A stretch of DNA of 64,000 nt from Antitrichia curtipendula (lineage: Eukaryota > Streptophyta > Bryopsida > Hypnales > Leucodontaceae), in assembly GCA_951230915.1 (NCBI GenBank), contig OX579640.1, forward strand, positions 12,854,981-12,918,980, given 5' to 3'. Numbering within the stretch: the stretch's first letter is position 1; each line of letters opens with the position of its first letter. The notes below the pieces were generated by a model, which was not told where the DNA came from, did not search any database, and saw nothing but the letters and a program-made list of their open reading frames with translations. Positions 50,401 to 62,987 of the stretch are shown here, one piece after another. Both the position numbers and the translations under genes were made by a program.

Positions 50401-51055
50401 CTACCCCACTTCTATAAATCACTTGTCATTTCAACTCTTCGTTTTCACACACAAAGTGATTTCTAAAGCTATGTGACACATATGTCAAATAATTATAATG
50501 AATGGTGTATTGTTGTGGAACTTTGAATGTACTCATGTGTGATTGTAGAATGACTACTCCTTGTGCAATTGTCATTGTACTCATTTTTGCACACATTGCC
50601 ACAATCTAAAAATGGCAAGAAAATGACTCTCCATGTCTATAGAGAGTGACTTGAATCCTAAATCCATGTCACTTTAGGATGACTATGGAATGACTTGCCA
50701 GATTTGAACGGAGCAAAAACTCTATCACAACTTCTAATTGACTACATAATGGCTTCACAATGACTTACACATGACTCTGATGTGGATGTCCATGTCCATA
50801 AAGATTCTTCTAAAAATGAGCAGCTGCTTAGCTTTTTCCAAAAATTTGCTCCTCCACCTCATCAACCACATAGATCTTTTCATTCTTTTTCATCCAAGGC
50901 TAAAATGGATGGTGATAATAAAATCATAGTCATTTAAAGAATGACTTGTCTTCTATGACTTCACAGCTTCAAGTCATTTCTAAGTCATTTTTGTCTCTAA
51001 TGACTATTTTGGAGTCATTCTTTATAGTCATTTATGCCCTGAATTTCTTGAAGTA
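47458..51055 (-). mobile_element. Decayed CACTA (En/Spm) transposon
   Basis: The left terminus CACTACAAGAAAT starts at 47458. The right terminus read inward is TACTTCAAGAAAT. Both are flanked by AAA, the 3-bp target duplication expected for CACTA elements. Subterminal repeats of AATGACTT lie near the left end (about 47488 and 47523) and, in both orientations, over 50640-51030 near the right end. At about 3.6 kb it is shorter than autonomous CACTA elements, and only a fragment of coding sequence is left. Confidence 0.8.
48362..48818 (-). pseudogene. Remnant of CACTA TNP2-type protein (DUF4216 region)
   Basis: The - strand frame includes YVGALKDILELNY, then IKIILLRCKWMKTQ and FIFPSQDR, an in-frame stop, and then VCFSDVERRPSWKVVQRKEA in the same frame. 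The series Y-x-G-x-L-x-D-I-L-E-L, L-x-R-C-x-W and a later F-x-x-P-S-Q matches what I know of the C-terminal part of plant TNP2 transposon proteins. The stop and the lack of upstream domains mark it as dead. Confidence 0.65.
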
Positions 51056-53050
51056 AAATAAGACAACTACACCTAAAATCACACAAATTAGCAATTTATC
51101 ATGGTTTCCATTATTATATTGAATTTTTGTAGAGTCTTGTTGGTAGTCAAAAAAAAATTCTAAGTTCTTTTAGAATGCATTTTTTAGACTCTGTATAAAT
51201 AAACTATAAACTTTCAAAGTACTGAAAATAGGGGTTTTTAAAATTGCCTACAGACTCTTGTGAATAGTGGGAGTACATTTTAGGCAAGAATCTAGATGAT
51301 TTTAGAAAGTGGTCAAAATTAGGTGTAGTTATTTTAATACTAGAATGCAAAGCTCCTTTAATTAATATATCAACTTTTAGTAAACTAATTCTTTTTATTG
51401 AAGACCATCCCTAATATAGCTACTTATACCAAGCCATGTGAAATAAATTCTTTGAGACTTTGTCTTAGGTTGTGGTAAAACCATTCATCTTGCTTGGAGA
51501 TTTTTCCAAGACTTAAAAAATTCACTATATTTTAATTAAAATTGATCTTTATACGTTTAAAAACTATTATTAGGTATATTATCCAAGCACAACTACAAAT
51601 ATACTTTATGCATGAATCCAAACTCTATAATTGACTACATTGTTTCAGTATATAGATAAGCCTCTATGATTTTAATAAAATTAATAAGTTTAAATTTAAA
51701 TTTTATGGAATTCGGCATATATATTTTTTATGCTAATTACTAAATATATTAAAGTAGATATGTTCTATGTGGATTAAATTCCAGACCAACCACCTTATTG
51801 GGTGGATATTCAATGAAGTTTTTTCCACTACAAAAGCTTGATAAATTAACTACTACTAAATTAAGCTCCATTACTGTACAACCATTAGAATTAACATTTT
51901 CCAATTTCATAACTAAACTCTTAACAATTTAGTATTTGAATCATTCTTTACTTGTTTCTACTTATTATTTGTTTCCTATATGTTGTAGTGTTGTACAATT
52001 CCAAATGATTTGAAAGTTTTCAAGGATGTAGCAAATTTGCCTTGAAGAATGAATTCAAAAAAGCACCACCATTTAGAACATCTCTTCATAATGATGTGAC
52101 CTTGTGAAGTTGTGAAGTGCATCTGCTCGATTTTTTGCAAGGTCAAAAAAGGATTTTTTTCACTTCAAATGCTAATATCTTGCAATCTACACAATGGAAA
52201 ATTCTGAAAATTTTTCCACATGTTTTCAAACCAACGTACTACATGATCTTATGATTTTATGTATTCAATAAAAAAAAATTCTAAGTTTTTTTGCTTGTAC
52301 TAGAAATGGCAGTTTGGGAGTGTTTTTGGTGAAACTATAGTCTCTCTATAGGGTTTCCCTCCAAATTAATGAACATGTAGTGGCTCTTCTCGGACACTTC
52401 TCGTCTCTTTTTGTTGTGATGATTCACTTTGGGTATTGTTGAGAAGATTTTTTATTTGATTCTTGAGCTTTAAAGATTGAATTTGAATTTTGAAATGGGA
52501 ATGGCAAAAGTGTTTTATTTTTTATAGTATGTTTTAGCTAGGATGTGCCTTGCTTATTGATTTGGCTTTTTTTTATTGGTTTATTGGATTTGTGAAATAG
52601 ATAGCAATTGACATGAGTTGAAGACACCTAGTGCATCCTCACTAACTTTACATTGTTTTGTATTGTGTTATGGAATGAACACAAGTGAGGTTGACCTTTC
52701 TAATCTTTTATTTCCAATTGAGACTTCATCAAACAATTTGTTGTCAAGCATATGAACTTCTGCTTGGACTTCTCCTCTTTTTATTATGCTTATATTATGC
52801 TTATGCTTCTCCTCCTTTTTATTATGCTTAAGTTCATATTTATGGATAGTTGTGTTCTTATGGATTGCTACACTTTTTTCTCTTATATATAAGTTGAATG
52901 ACTTATATATAAATTCTAACTAGCTTTTCAGTATCTTCCTTGATACTATTTGTACACAAGACTGAGATTTGATATTTGATGGTTCACATTCTATAATTTT
53001 TAAAGATGTTGCAATTCTCATTTAACAAAAAGTTAGGTTTTGATTTGATA
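51056..53050. other. AT-rich intergenic DNA with a transposon relic
   Basis: About 51890-52345 is related to the interior of the elements at 21945-22457 and 59568-60492 (for example ACTCTTAACAATTTAGTATT and AATATCTTGCAATCTACAC) but lacks the terminal TTAA motif. No gene is seen. Confidence 0.5.
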
Positions 53051-54560
53051 AGAGTGAAGCCCTGTTGTTTCGGAGGTGTTTTAGTCTTAGTCCCTTCTAC
53101 AGTCTCCAACGCATGGACTCTTGATTTGCACCAGTCAGTCTAGAAAAAGAAAACCAAAGTTCTCTCCAAAATTATTCTTAAAGTTGAAAACTATTATATC
53201 CTCAAACCCGTGAACTTTGATGTGGAATCTTGAACAAACAGACTCTTCCGTCTTTCTCACTGACCGAGACACTTCTTCGCACAGAGTGACTGCACTTCCG
53301 GCTTCGATTTGTCTGTAGTATTTTGACCCACGACTTGTGCATTTCAGTTAGAGTCCTCCACACACTTCAGAGTCGGAACCATCAGCACCTTCAGTCATCT
53401 AGCTAGCTCCACCTGAACTTCGCTCACCAATACCGGTATGGATCAAGAGTCAATCCAATTGAGAGCAGTTGAGAGCAGCATCAATCTAGGCTGATCGATG
53501 CAGCACAGTCATTGATCGACAGCTGCACTCAATTTACCACAGGGCGCTTATTTCAGTCTTCGGTGTTCAATCCCCGTGAGTCTCACTTTCTTCTTTGTAT
53601 GCGTGATTGCGACACCTGTAAAAGTTTACAAAAGTTTACTAATTACAGTAATTTTGGACACGTGTTGCAATCACGCATACACAGAAGAAAGTGAGACTCA
53701 CGGGGGATTGAACACCAAGACTGAAATAAGCGCCCTGTGTACTGAATGATCAAAGATATGCACACGAACATCTTGTAGCTAGCTAAGCTAGCTAGCTAGT
53801 TACGGTCAAATGCAAATGCGGTACTCTCGCGTCCTGTCTGTCTGTCCGGTCCCTTGTAGTTTCTTGTTCGTTGTCCCCGCCGCCAGGCTTGCGGGTTTTG
53901 GACCTTAATTATTTTTGCAATGAAATTCCGTTTCATTTGTGTCGAAAGAAAAAAAGTTGCAAATGCAAATGCAGATAAGTCCCAACTTGTTATTAGACCT
54001 AGCGGGCGACGCAGCCTCCACGTAGTTACGTACTCTGCCAGCTTCATCCATTGTTGATAACCCAGGTTACTGTAGTAGCTAGAGCCTGGAATCAAACTGA
54101 AGCTGATAAGCCTTACTACAGAGATGATAAACATGGGTGAACAGTTCATAATTAGCTAGCGGTGTCGATCAGTTCAAGCATACGGTATGCTGCAGGTTCC
54201 CGAGGTCCGTCCGTCCGTCTGTCCATTCCGAGCAGAATGTTACTGTAGGGAGACACTTGGCAAGCCTGCACGAGTTGTCAGGGGCAGGTGATTTTTGAGA
54301 CCCAGACTGACACTGCAGGCACGCAGACGCCCGGGTACAGTACAGTAGTTTTGTAGAAATAGTACCGGACTGGGCGGGGTGCGGAATCACAAGGAGGGGA
54401 CCAGGTGGGGTAGTTGAGTGTGTCATTAATTGGACACTTGGATGGTCACTAGAGCCTCTCAAGACTCGAGAGACAGACCAGGCACCCCCTCCCTCCCTGC
54501 TCCAAATTGGCCCCTCTAAACTGGAACTGGCGACAATCATTCGGAGTCTGAGAGCACGGC
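53051..54560. other. GC-richer island without a protein gene
   Basis: Composition rises to genic levels. Open frames of 117 and 157 codons on the - strand (53796-54149, 54169-54642) have no recognisable domain and are broken by simple repeats: (GTCC)n-like runs at about 53835 and 54205 and (AGCT)n near 53775-53797. The island contains the fold-back 53538-53739 and could be a non-coding transcription unit. Confidence 0.4.
53538..53739. repeat. Near-perfect long fold-back (possible small-RNA precursor)
   Basis: The arms 53538-53615 and 53662-53739 (78 bases each) are inverted copies with about four differences, separated by a 46-base loop. Both contain GTGAGTCTCACTTTCTTCT or its complement and CACAGGGCGCTTATTTCAGT. 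Read as RNA from either strand it would form one long stem. I recognise no conserved plant miRNA. CAGAAGAAAGTGAG in one arm loosely recalls miR156, but not well enough to name it. Confidence 0.75.
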
Positions 54561-54796
54561 TTAACCCATAAACAGACGCGGAGGACGTTTTTTTGGCCCA
54601 TGAATGACAAAGAATCTCTTCATGTGGGATAAAAGTCAGCAACTATTCACCCTCCAAATTTTATGTGGAAAAAGGAAGGTCTTCTATAATAGTTTGACTT
54701 CCAATGAAAGCTTTTCCATTTTTTTTAATGCCAACAATTCACACGGTACCAAACAAGATGATTTCTACGGTGACCGGCTTGTCGTTTGAGGGTTAA
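54561..54796. mobile_element. 236-bp TTAA-flanked MITE
   Basis: The left end is TTAACCCATAAACAGACGCG and the right end read inward is TTAACCCTCAAACGACAAGC. The right TTAA is shared with the start of another terminus (TTAACCCCTAAATGACGGAC at 54793), so two elements abut on one target site. Confidence 0.65.
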
Positions 54797-55552
54797 CCCC
54801 TAAATGACGGACCCGAATGATCATGACCATTGATTTCAAGCCTCACCGTCCATGATTCAATTTGCTATCATTTTTGCAACTAAATATGTACAAAAAAATT
54901 TACATCTAATTTTTAGAGATGAAATTATATGTCTTCTTTACTTCACAGAAAATTTAAGTTTTTTTCGTAGAAAATTGATTTTTTTGAGAATTTTGAAGAA
55001 AAAATGCAGAAAATTCACATCAACTAGAAAATTATATCAAAAAAATCAAAAAAACTTCACCAAGTGTGTATATTACAATGACAAGTGACAAACATTACAG
55101 TGTCAATTCAATTTCCTTATCATTCTATAATTAAAATTCAGTAGACCTTGAAAATACATCCAAAGTTCAAATTGCAATGAAATATTAAGTATTAGGAATT
55201 TTATTCAAAATTCAAATTGGAGTAGAAACTAGAGTAGATGACATTTGTTTTGTTAGTTGGGCTCAAACTCAAAAAAATATCAGTTTGTGAAGAAATTCAG
55301 ATTTAGAGCAAGGGGCAACAACTTTCCAAATTACACTAAAATAGCATATTTTGTGTTCTTGTTTTTTTTTACAGCTTCCCATTTATGTGAAGAGAAACAT
55401 TGGCAAGAGTACAAACTCAATTGGATACTCTTCATAACCCAACATGAAAGGTCAACTAGGAAAACGGGGATGAAAAAATGCTTCCAAAAGCTTTACAACT
55501 CATTGAATTGTCATCCAAGCATTGAATGGCACCGGCGGCGTTCTAAGGTTAA
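54793..55552. mobile_element. Probable TTAA-type element, right end unsure
   Basis: The left end TTAACCCCTAAATGACGGAC is clear. A weak right end may be CGGCGTTCTAAGGTTAA at 55536-55552. The interior from 54826 is related to 32960-33240. No coding content is recognised. Confidence 0.35.
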
Positions 55553-57370
55553 ATTTGGTACACAAGAAGGTAGGCACCTCCAAAATCGCTACTTTTGCAA
55601 TTGTGCATAGCTTGCATTATTAGAATGGTCAATTTTTCAAATTTTCTTGTTGGAAAGTGGAAAGAGGTTCCAACATACTAAAGAATGGGACATTTGGATA
55701 CTCTATACAAAAATTATGAAGGGTCAAAGTTTTGAGGGTAGATGTTCTAAGGTTGTTTCTTCAACATACGCGCATATTGATTTTGGAAATGCATGTAGAA
55801 TGATGATGGTTGTTCTAGGCAAGGTGTGATCTTGGATGTATCCATCCTAACCCCTAATGACTCAAAGGGGTGGATGGGTGGGGTGTACTTTCAAAATGGT
55901 CCAAAATTACCAAGAACTTGAGCAATTTTTTTTAACTCATTTTTTCTTTATATTGGATATGATGAAATTATAAGATCTAGAAGTTCATATTTAGATTGAA
56001 CACCTCAAAAAGTTTCAGACTGCACAATTGAGGAGATATTTAAGTTTGAATTTTTATTTGGGTTAATGAAAATACATGGCATCGCACTTTCAAGGAGCAT
56101 ATCTTTGGGAGAAGGTTTTGAAATGATGTCTTCTTGTGCTTAGTGAAAGACATGAGAGTTGAAAATGTACATGTAAAAGTTTAGAACATTCCAAGCATTT
56201 TTCAAGCATTCCAAGCAATGCACAATGGTCATTGAAATGAGAGTAGAGTTTTTTAAAAAGAAGAAGAATATGACATAATTGTTCCTTCTAAGGACAACTT
56301 GAAATAAGAATAATATTGTAAGAAAGATTAATATTTGTTTTCCTAGCTAAGAAATATTTTCAAAAGTCATATTGAAAATTAAACTTGTCCAAATTGTCAA
56401 GTGTCCCAAGGTCACTTACACTTTGGATTTTGGGGTTAAGTTGGTCCAACCTATAAGAAATAACTTGTAATAGATTAGAAAAATGATTTTTTCTTTGATA
56501 AAAAAAGTGTATTTTGAACATTGCAATTAGCTTCAATTTGAAAAGCATTTCACATTTAGAATTTTTAGAATTATTTAGAATTATAAAATTCATTATTAAG
56601 AAACATAAATTATTTAAAAATTTAAAAATTTATGGTTAAAGAATTATCAAATTTCGACTTAAAGTGTTCAAATGTACAAATCAGCAAACGTACAATTTTG
56701 CAAACTTTCACAATATTTACAGATTTTTGGCCCATGAAGGTTGGCACTGAAATTATGAGGTGGAATAAAATTTCAACGTGCACTTGATTAGAGTAGGGCT
56801 GCCTTAGAATATTAAAATCACATGCACCGTAGTAGACTAGTCTCATAGTACCCTACTTGAAGGTCAAAATTAGATATAAATTAATAATTTTTTGAAATTC
56901 TTGAAGTTCTAAAATATTATAAGTGGAAAGTCCAAAAGGTCCTTGTTGCCTAATTTTTGAAACATTTCAAAATTATATAAGAAATTATGCTAAAAGTAAA
57001 AATTTTAAGTTAAAAACTTGAAAACATCATTAGGTTGAAAAGATGAAACAACAAAGAAAAGATATGGTAATAAAAGAATACATTAATTAAAAAAAGATAT
57101 CACAACGAAAAATAAGAAAATCATGGTAACCAAAACCAAAAAGAGTTGTGGCAGACAAAAACCAAAACCAAAATAACAATAGCATAATTAAAAGTACCAA
57201 AAATCTGAAATATAATTTTCAACTTAAAGTTACCATCCAAAACTGAAAAGTAAAGTATTTCAACAATTTGTGTCAAATCTAGCCCTTACATACGGTAGTA
57301 TGTCCTCATTTGTTGTTGGCACAATTAAACAACTACTTTGTGCAAAGATTCCGTACAATTTTGTCTTTGA
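55553..57370. other. AT-rich intergenic DNA with possible TTAA element
   Basis: TAACCCCTAATGACTCAAAG at 55854 and a facing GGATTTTGGGGTTAA ending at 56439 may bound another element of about 590 bp, but their inner similarity is low. No gene is seen. Confidence 0.35.
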
Positions 57371-57728
57371 TTAACCTCTAAAGGACCAAACACCATTTTT
57401 TTTGTCAACATGGTGATTTGGGGCAACTCACTACAAATGGAATTTTTTTTTTTTTTTCTTTGAAAATTTCAAACAACATGTGCCCGAGGAGTAGCTTTAA
57501 GGTCCAACTATTTTCATAACTTTTGGCTACATGGTTAAAAAGTTATTGCATGCTATATAACTTTTATTACTTGACATGTAGCCCGAGCAACTCAAAAAAT
57601 CACTTTTAAAAAAAATAAAACTTTTAATTTGGTTCTAGAGATTTATTTACACGTGATAAACTTTGAATCATTCCATTTTGATTAATGAGATGAAAGTTAT
57701 GAGGAATTCTAGTTTGCAGGTAGGGATG
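57371..57728 (-). mobile_element. Truncated copy of the 44457-44856 element, inverted
   Basis: It starts TTAACCTCTAAAGGACCAAA and runs as a reverse complement of 44457-44856 (shared GCCCGAGGAGTAGC, for example). It stops near GTTTGCAGGTAGGGATG, before the last 35 bp or so and without the second TTAA. Confidence 0.65.
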
Positions 57729-58430
57729 GAATTCAAATATGTTCAGGGCTCATATGCTCACTCATATGATTGCATTTTGTGCTCACATGCTAATCTTTTA
57801 TATAGTTGAAATGTTTATGATATTTTTAATTATCTAATTTAAAAAATATTTAATGAAGAAAATCAAATTTGTGTGGTTGATATAGTGTATTATAGACACA
57901 TCTGTCAATTTGACACTCTCGTATGTCTAGTTGAGACGTCCCTTGTCTAATGTAATCACAAACATGTTGATTATCAAACATGATAATTCATATGTATATA
58001 ACTTTCAGTAATTTGTGGCTTTGTTGTCCTTCCTCCATTAGAATGACGTGGAATATTATATATCCCATTATTAGCTATGGAGGCATGTAGCATTAAGCAA
58101 GAAAATAGTGAATAGTAATCGAAAGTAGTCAATTGCAATTCAATAGGGTTGCAAGATATTTTAATTGACAAATATGCCTCCATTTGAATCCCAAAATATT
58201 TGCTTGCTAATTGTACCTAGGTCCAATTAGTCTTCATTAGCCGTATGTATTGTTGCGTCTAAATAATGTGATTTGCATTCTTTTATACATAATCAATCTT
58301 GAAATAATTTAATCAAATTGATTATATCATAAAAAATGATAATAGCTGCTATAAGAATATGTGCCATGTTCAATGACACAAACGTACCCGGTGTTACAAC
58401 TTCGCAACCTTGTGGTGAAGTTTGCTGAAT
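57729..58430. other. AT-rich spacer, no gene seen
   Basis: The stretch 57735-57800 recalls 3430-3470 (GCTCACATGCTA), so a dispersed repeat fragment is likely. Nothing else is recognised. Confidence 0.45.
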
Positions 58431-58762
58431 TCTTTTAAAACATCTATCTTCAATCTCTAAGATAGTATTGAAAAGTTTTAAAGAAATCTTAGATTCTTTA
58501 TTTTTATAATTGTAATGTTAGTAATAATTAATGATAGACATCAATAATATAATACACTTTATTGAATACTTTTCAAAAATCTATTTTGTGATCTCCAACA
58601 TAGAAGTGAAAAATTTCTAATGAATTTGTCACTCACTACTATGCTAAAAAATTGTCAATAATATTTGACTATAAACATCAATCATATAGTAAAGTATGTT
58701 GAAAACTTTTCTAACATCTCTCTTCAGTAGAGATCTTTAGTTTGGGGTAGGCAGTGACTACC

Positions 58763-58815
58763 TTTTTTGGGTGCATTGTGCATTGTGACAAAGTGTCACA
58801 ATGCACCCAAAAACC
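58763..58815. repeat. Short perfect hairpin
   Basis: TTTTTGGGTGCATTGTG and its complement CACAATGCACCCAAAAA are separated by 16-17 bases that themselves contain CATTGTGACA. The hairpin lies at an edge where array sequence gives way to other DNA. Confidence 0.75.
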
Positions 58816-59567
58816 AGTTTTTTATATTAATTCCCCGGTAATCCCCCAGAATTTTTGAAATTAATTTTGAAAATTTGAAATTTTTAGACCGTCCCCCTTC
58901 CCCCTGCCCTCTTGTAATTTTCAGAAAGGAATGCAATTGACAAACAATATGGGATAAACAACATCCCGTATCTTGTACCCATATCCATACCCATATATAT
59001 TCATATCTAGTATTGCACCATATTTGTATCCGTATTCACATTCAGATTTACAGTGTATTCAAATACAATACTATATCCATACATAATATTCATTTTGGTA
59101 TCCGTATCCGTATTGATATTTGGATGGCTCAAATTAAATCTCACAAAATCAACGGCTTGTGATTTTTTGAGAAATCAACAGCGATTTCGAAGGTAAACAT
59201 TTTTTAAAAACAAACAATCAACGGCCTTTAAATTTTTTGAGAAAGGGGGGAAGGCAGCTAATACAAATCAAGGGTGACAAACTCTTTTCACTCTTTAATA
59301 GGATTGAAAAGTTTTTAAGGATTTTTTTATTGCCATATATTTTCCTAATTATTTTTTGTGATATTCAATGATAAACAATAATTTTATAGTAGATTTTTCT
59401 GAAAACTTTTCAATCATCTATCCCCACTTTCCAAGATAGTTTTGAAAAGTTTTCAAAGACTCTTCCATTATCTATTATTTTCTAATTTTAGTTGTATTTG
59501 ATGATAAACACTAATCAATTGCTTTGTATTGTTTGTAAAAAACTTTTCAATCATCTATCCTTGGTTA

Positions 59568-60492
59568 TTAATCCCTAAATTTCCATTGTCCTCGTAGGGG
59601 ACAAAATGGATTTTGGATAGACCCCTATAATCTCAATATTCATCATGGTTTTCTAGAAATTTTTGGAAAAATGGAAAAATAAATTAGTTTTGGGGGAATG
59701 TACTATTTATTTCAATTGGTGACCAAGAGCAAAAATTATGACACAAAAAAACCTTCTTTTAGGTTTAGCCAGAAGAAAAATCTCCACACAAATTTTATTT
59801 AAAAATTTTGAAGACTAGTTTTTCATGGATTTTAATTTAATCGACATGGGAAGCTTTGATTCATTCCATTTGGATTTATTGTGTGAAATTTATGGACAAT
59901 CTTATTTTTTGGGCAATTAGAGCATCTTCTTGCAAAAGAAACTTATAGGATTCATTTTTGAACTCAATTTTCACTATTTAAAAAAATAAAAATTCACAAG
60001 GTTAAGATCTCTTGCTAGAACAATCTCACTATTGAGATTAATGTGTTCCAAATCTATTTTATAGCTATTAACAATTTAGTTTTTCTTTCAATCGTGAGTC
60101 TACTTCTACTCAATAATTACTTAATGAGTGAAAATTAAATATATTAAATTTTTTTTTCCTAGATCTTCAACTCAATTCTTCAACATCAAAAATTAGAAAT
60201 TCAAAATTAGTAGTGCAAATTTTTTAAGATAAGATGATTCACAATCAAAAAATTCTAGTCTTGTAAGGTGCAAAAAAACTTCTTTATTTTACTTTAAATG
60301 CAAATATTTTGTGATCCACGTAGACAAAGTTTCCAAAATTTCTTCCACACATTTATATACAAATCTAGTGAAAGATCCTACAATTACATATGCAAAAATA
60401 AAAGTAAAATAGTTTGTTTTTTTACACGAAATAGAAATGATAGTTTTAAGAGTTTTTTTATGGAAATTTGGCCTTGGGACTTTAGGGGTTAA
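59568..60492. mobile_element. 925-bp TTAA-flanked element inside the array
   Basis: The left end is TTAATCCCTAAATTTCCATT and the right end read inward is TTAACCCCTAAAGTCCCAAG then GCC. Removing it and one TTAA gives TATTAAGATAG, matching CTCTAAGATAG in sister array units, so it inserted at TTAA in a pre-existing unit. No transposase frame is present. It is the longest member of the family here and shares its second half with 21945-22457. Confidence 0.7.
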
Positions 60493-61620
60493 GATAGTCT
60501 TGGAAAATTTTAAGAAAATTTTCAATCTCTAAGCTTTTAAGGTTAGCAATATTTGATGATATACATTATTTGTATTATAAATTTTATTCAAAATCTTTTC
60601 AAACATCTATCATTAGTCTCTAAGATAGTGTTAAAAAGCTTTGACCCCTTAAGGACTGTAGGATTGTCTAAATTTTTTTAATTGATAATTCCTAAGGAAC
60701 CTACCAATGTCTCTTTTTTAATTTCAATAACAATAATAATCAAGTAATCATCATTACTTTTATGGTAAAGTTTGTTGAATAAATTTGTACAAAACCATCC
60801 TTTTCTATATCATTATCATTTTTTTGAGCTTTTGTTACAATTTGTTTAGATGTACTAAAACTTGTTAAATTGAAGTATTGAACAAATTTAACAAGGTCTA
60901 ATAAAAATCTTCCCAAAAAAAATAAAATTGAACATGACCATTTACCTATTAATTGTTGCATGCTATAGAAATTTATCCCCTACTAAACACTTATTGATAA
61001 CATATAATAGATTTAAACAAAGTCTAGTGTAAAAAATGTACAATTTTATTTTTGGAAAACATAAATAGGGTGGTGGTGGTTTTGTCTAGGTAAAATTTTT
61101 TCAAATATGTATTTTTAGTCTACAAGATAGGATTTTAGGAAAAATTTTATTGTATATTTTTCTAACTTCATTACTATTTGAGAATAAACATCAATTATGT
61201 AGTAAATTTTATTAAAATTCTTTGGGACATCTATCTTTATTTCCAATGATCCTCTTGAAAAGTTAGAAATTTCAAACATCTATCTTTAATCTTTACAATA
61301 AATTTGATAAATTTCCAAAGAATCTTTCATCATCTAATTTTCTAATGTTAATAATAATTCTTTTATTATCACTAATCTTATCATGAAGTTTGTTGAAAAC
61401 TTTTCAATATCTATGTTTAGTAATATGATAGGGTTGAACCGTCTCTAAATAATATTTATCTTCTAGTTTTGAATGTTAGTAATATTCAACAATAGTATAT
61501 AGATTGTGTGGTGGCATTTGTTAAGAAGTATTCAAACATCTATGATCTTGAATCTTCAAGATAAGATTAAAAACTTCCAAAGGATCCTTCGTTGTTTATT
61601 TTTTTAATCTTTACCTTAAA

Positions 61621-62987
61621 TAGGATTGTTTGTTTGTTTTGTTTATTACAATGAGATTTGATTCTCGGACCATGCATCCTTAAGTCACGTTCTTGGTACC
61701 AATAGAAAATTATCTACAATGAAGGATGTATAGACATTCATTAGGAAAAATTTCAGCCCTCAAAGAAGGCGTGAGTTTCTGATTTTTGGCACCCCGGGAT
61801 GAAATTACGAAAAATAAATAAATAAATATTTTTTTTAATTTAAAAATTATTATTAAAAAACACTCCAATCTGACATGGCGTCGATGTGGCACAAATAGTG
61901 CCACATCATTTTTCAAAATTTCAATTTATTTTTTATTTTAACCCCCCCCCCCCTTAATTGCACCAAAAGGGTGCAAAACTTGCAACCTCTTTAAGGGCTG
62001 AAATTTTTCATAACAATTTTGTAGCATTTGGATCTATGGTAAGAAAGATATTGAAAATTGATGTTTTTATGAATTAAAAAAATAAAACATTACTTTTTAA
62101 ATTTTGTTGTTGTGGCAACAGCATTGGATATTACTGCTAGTTAAATTCAATGATAGACATCAATTATGTGGTAAAATTTGCTTAAACCTTTAGGATTTAC
62201 AAATTTTACAAAAAAAAATTTCAAAATTTTTGGCTATTTTTTTATAAATTTTATAATACTAATAATTCATATATTTTTCATTTTAGTAAAAAACATTTTT
62301 TAGGGGCTTAATGAAAAGATTGATTAATTATGTTCTACTTTGAATTTTTTTTTATCAAGATTCACTGTAATATAATTACTTCTAAGATTTTTACAATAAA
62401 GTTGACCAAACTTGTCAAAACGAAATGGCACACAGTAAATATCAATCTTCATTCTAACAAAACTACAACTAATTATCAAAAAATAATTTTTTTTTAAATT
62501 TATTATATACCATCAGAAAATAGAAATCAAATTTTATATTCTAAAATTATAAAATACATTTAAAAGTTTTCATAAATGATTGTAAGTCTCTAAATTGATT
62601 AATTTTTATTTTTTATCATGCATTCAAGGATTTAGCAATGGACCCACAATGGCATTTTTTTTTTAATTGTAAATATTAAAAAATAATTTATCCACCTATT
62701 AAAAGGAAGTAACTTACTAAATGTTTATCCATTGATGCTAAATTTTCATATACGTAAATAAAAATATTGAACATATCTTAGTGAATAACAAAGTGTTCAA
62801 GTAAAGAATAACTTTTAGAATATTTATAATATTGATGTAATAAAGTGAATGTGGAAAATAGTGGATTGATAAATGTCTATAATTTCAAAGAACTTCAAAA
62901 TTATATTGGATTAGATGTCACAAGATGTATGTTATTTCTACCCATAAAATTACTACAATGCTTTTGATTCCTTGCATCTATTGTAAC
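61621..62987. other. AT-rich intergenic DNA
   Basis: No gene. About 61640-61700 recalls 34040-34110 (CATTCTTGGTAC-like words), and 61780-61990 recalls 20930-21180, with a C run at 61941-61953. These are fragments of dispersed repeats. Confidence 0.5.

Larger units (their letters stand above)
58431..61620. repeat. Interrupted tandem array of about 130-bp units
   Basis: Units recur with a core like CATCTATCTTTAATCTCTAA followed by GATAGTATTGAAAAGTTTT and a later GATGATAAACATCAAT. Examples start near 58440, 58570, 58700, 59290, 59410, 59550, 60600, 61100, 61265, 61400 and 61540. Divergence is high. The array is split by the element at 59568-60492 and by other AT-rich sequence at about 58740-59280 and 60645-61080. 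Confidence 0.6.

Noticed and set aside
52780..52830. Repeat around TATTATGCTTATATTATGCT
   Set aside because: A short imperfect duplication in low-complexity DNA, with no sign of wider structure.
53600..53700. miR156-like word in the fold-back arm
   Set aside because: Only the central 13-14 bases resemble miR156, with mismatches at both ends, so naming it would be unsafe.
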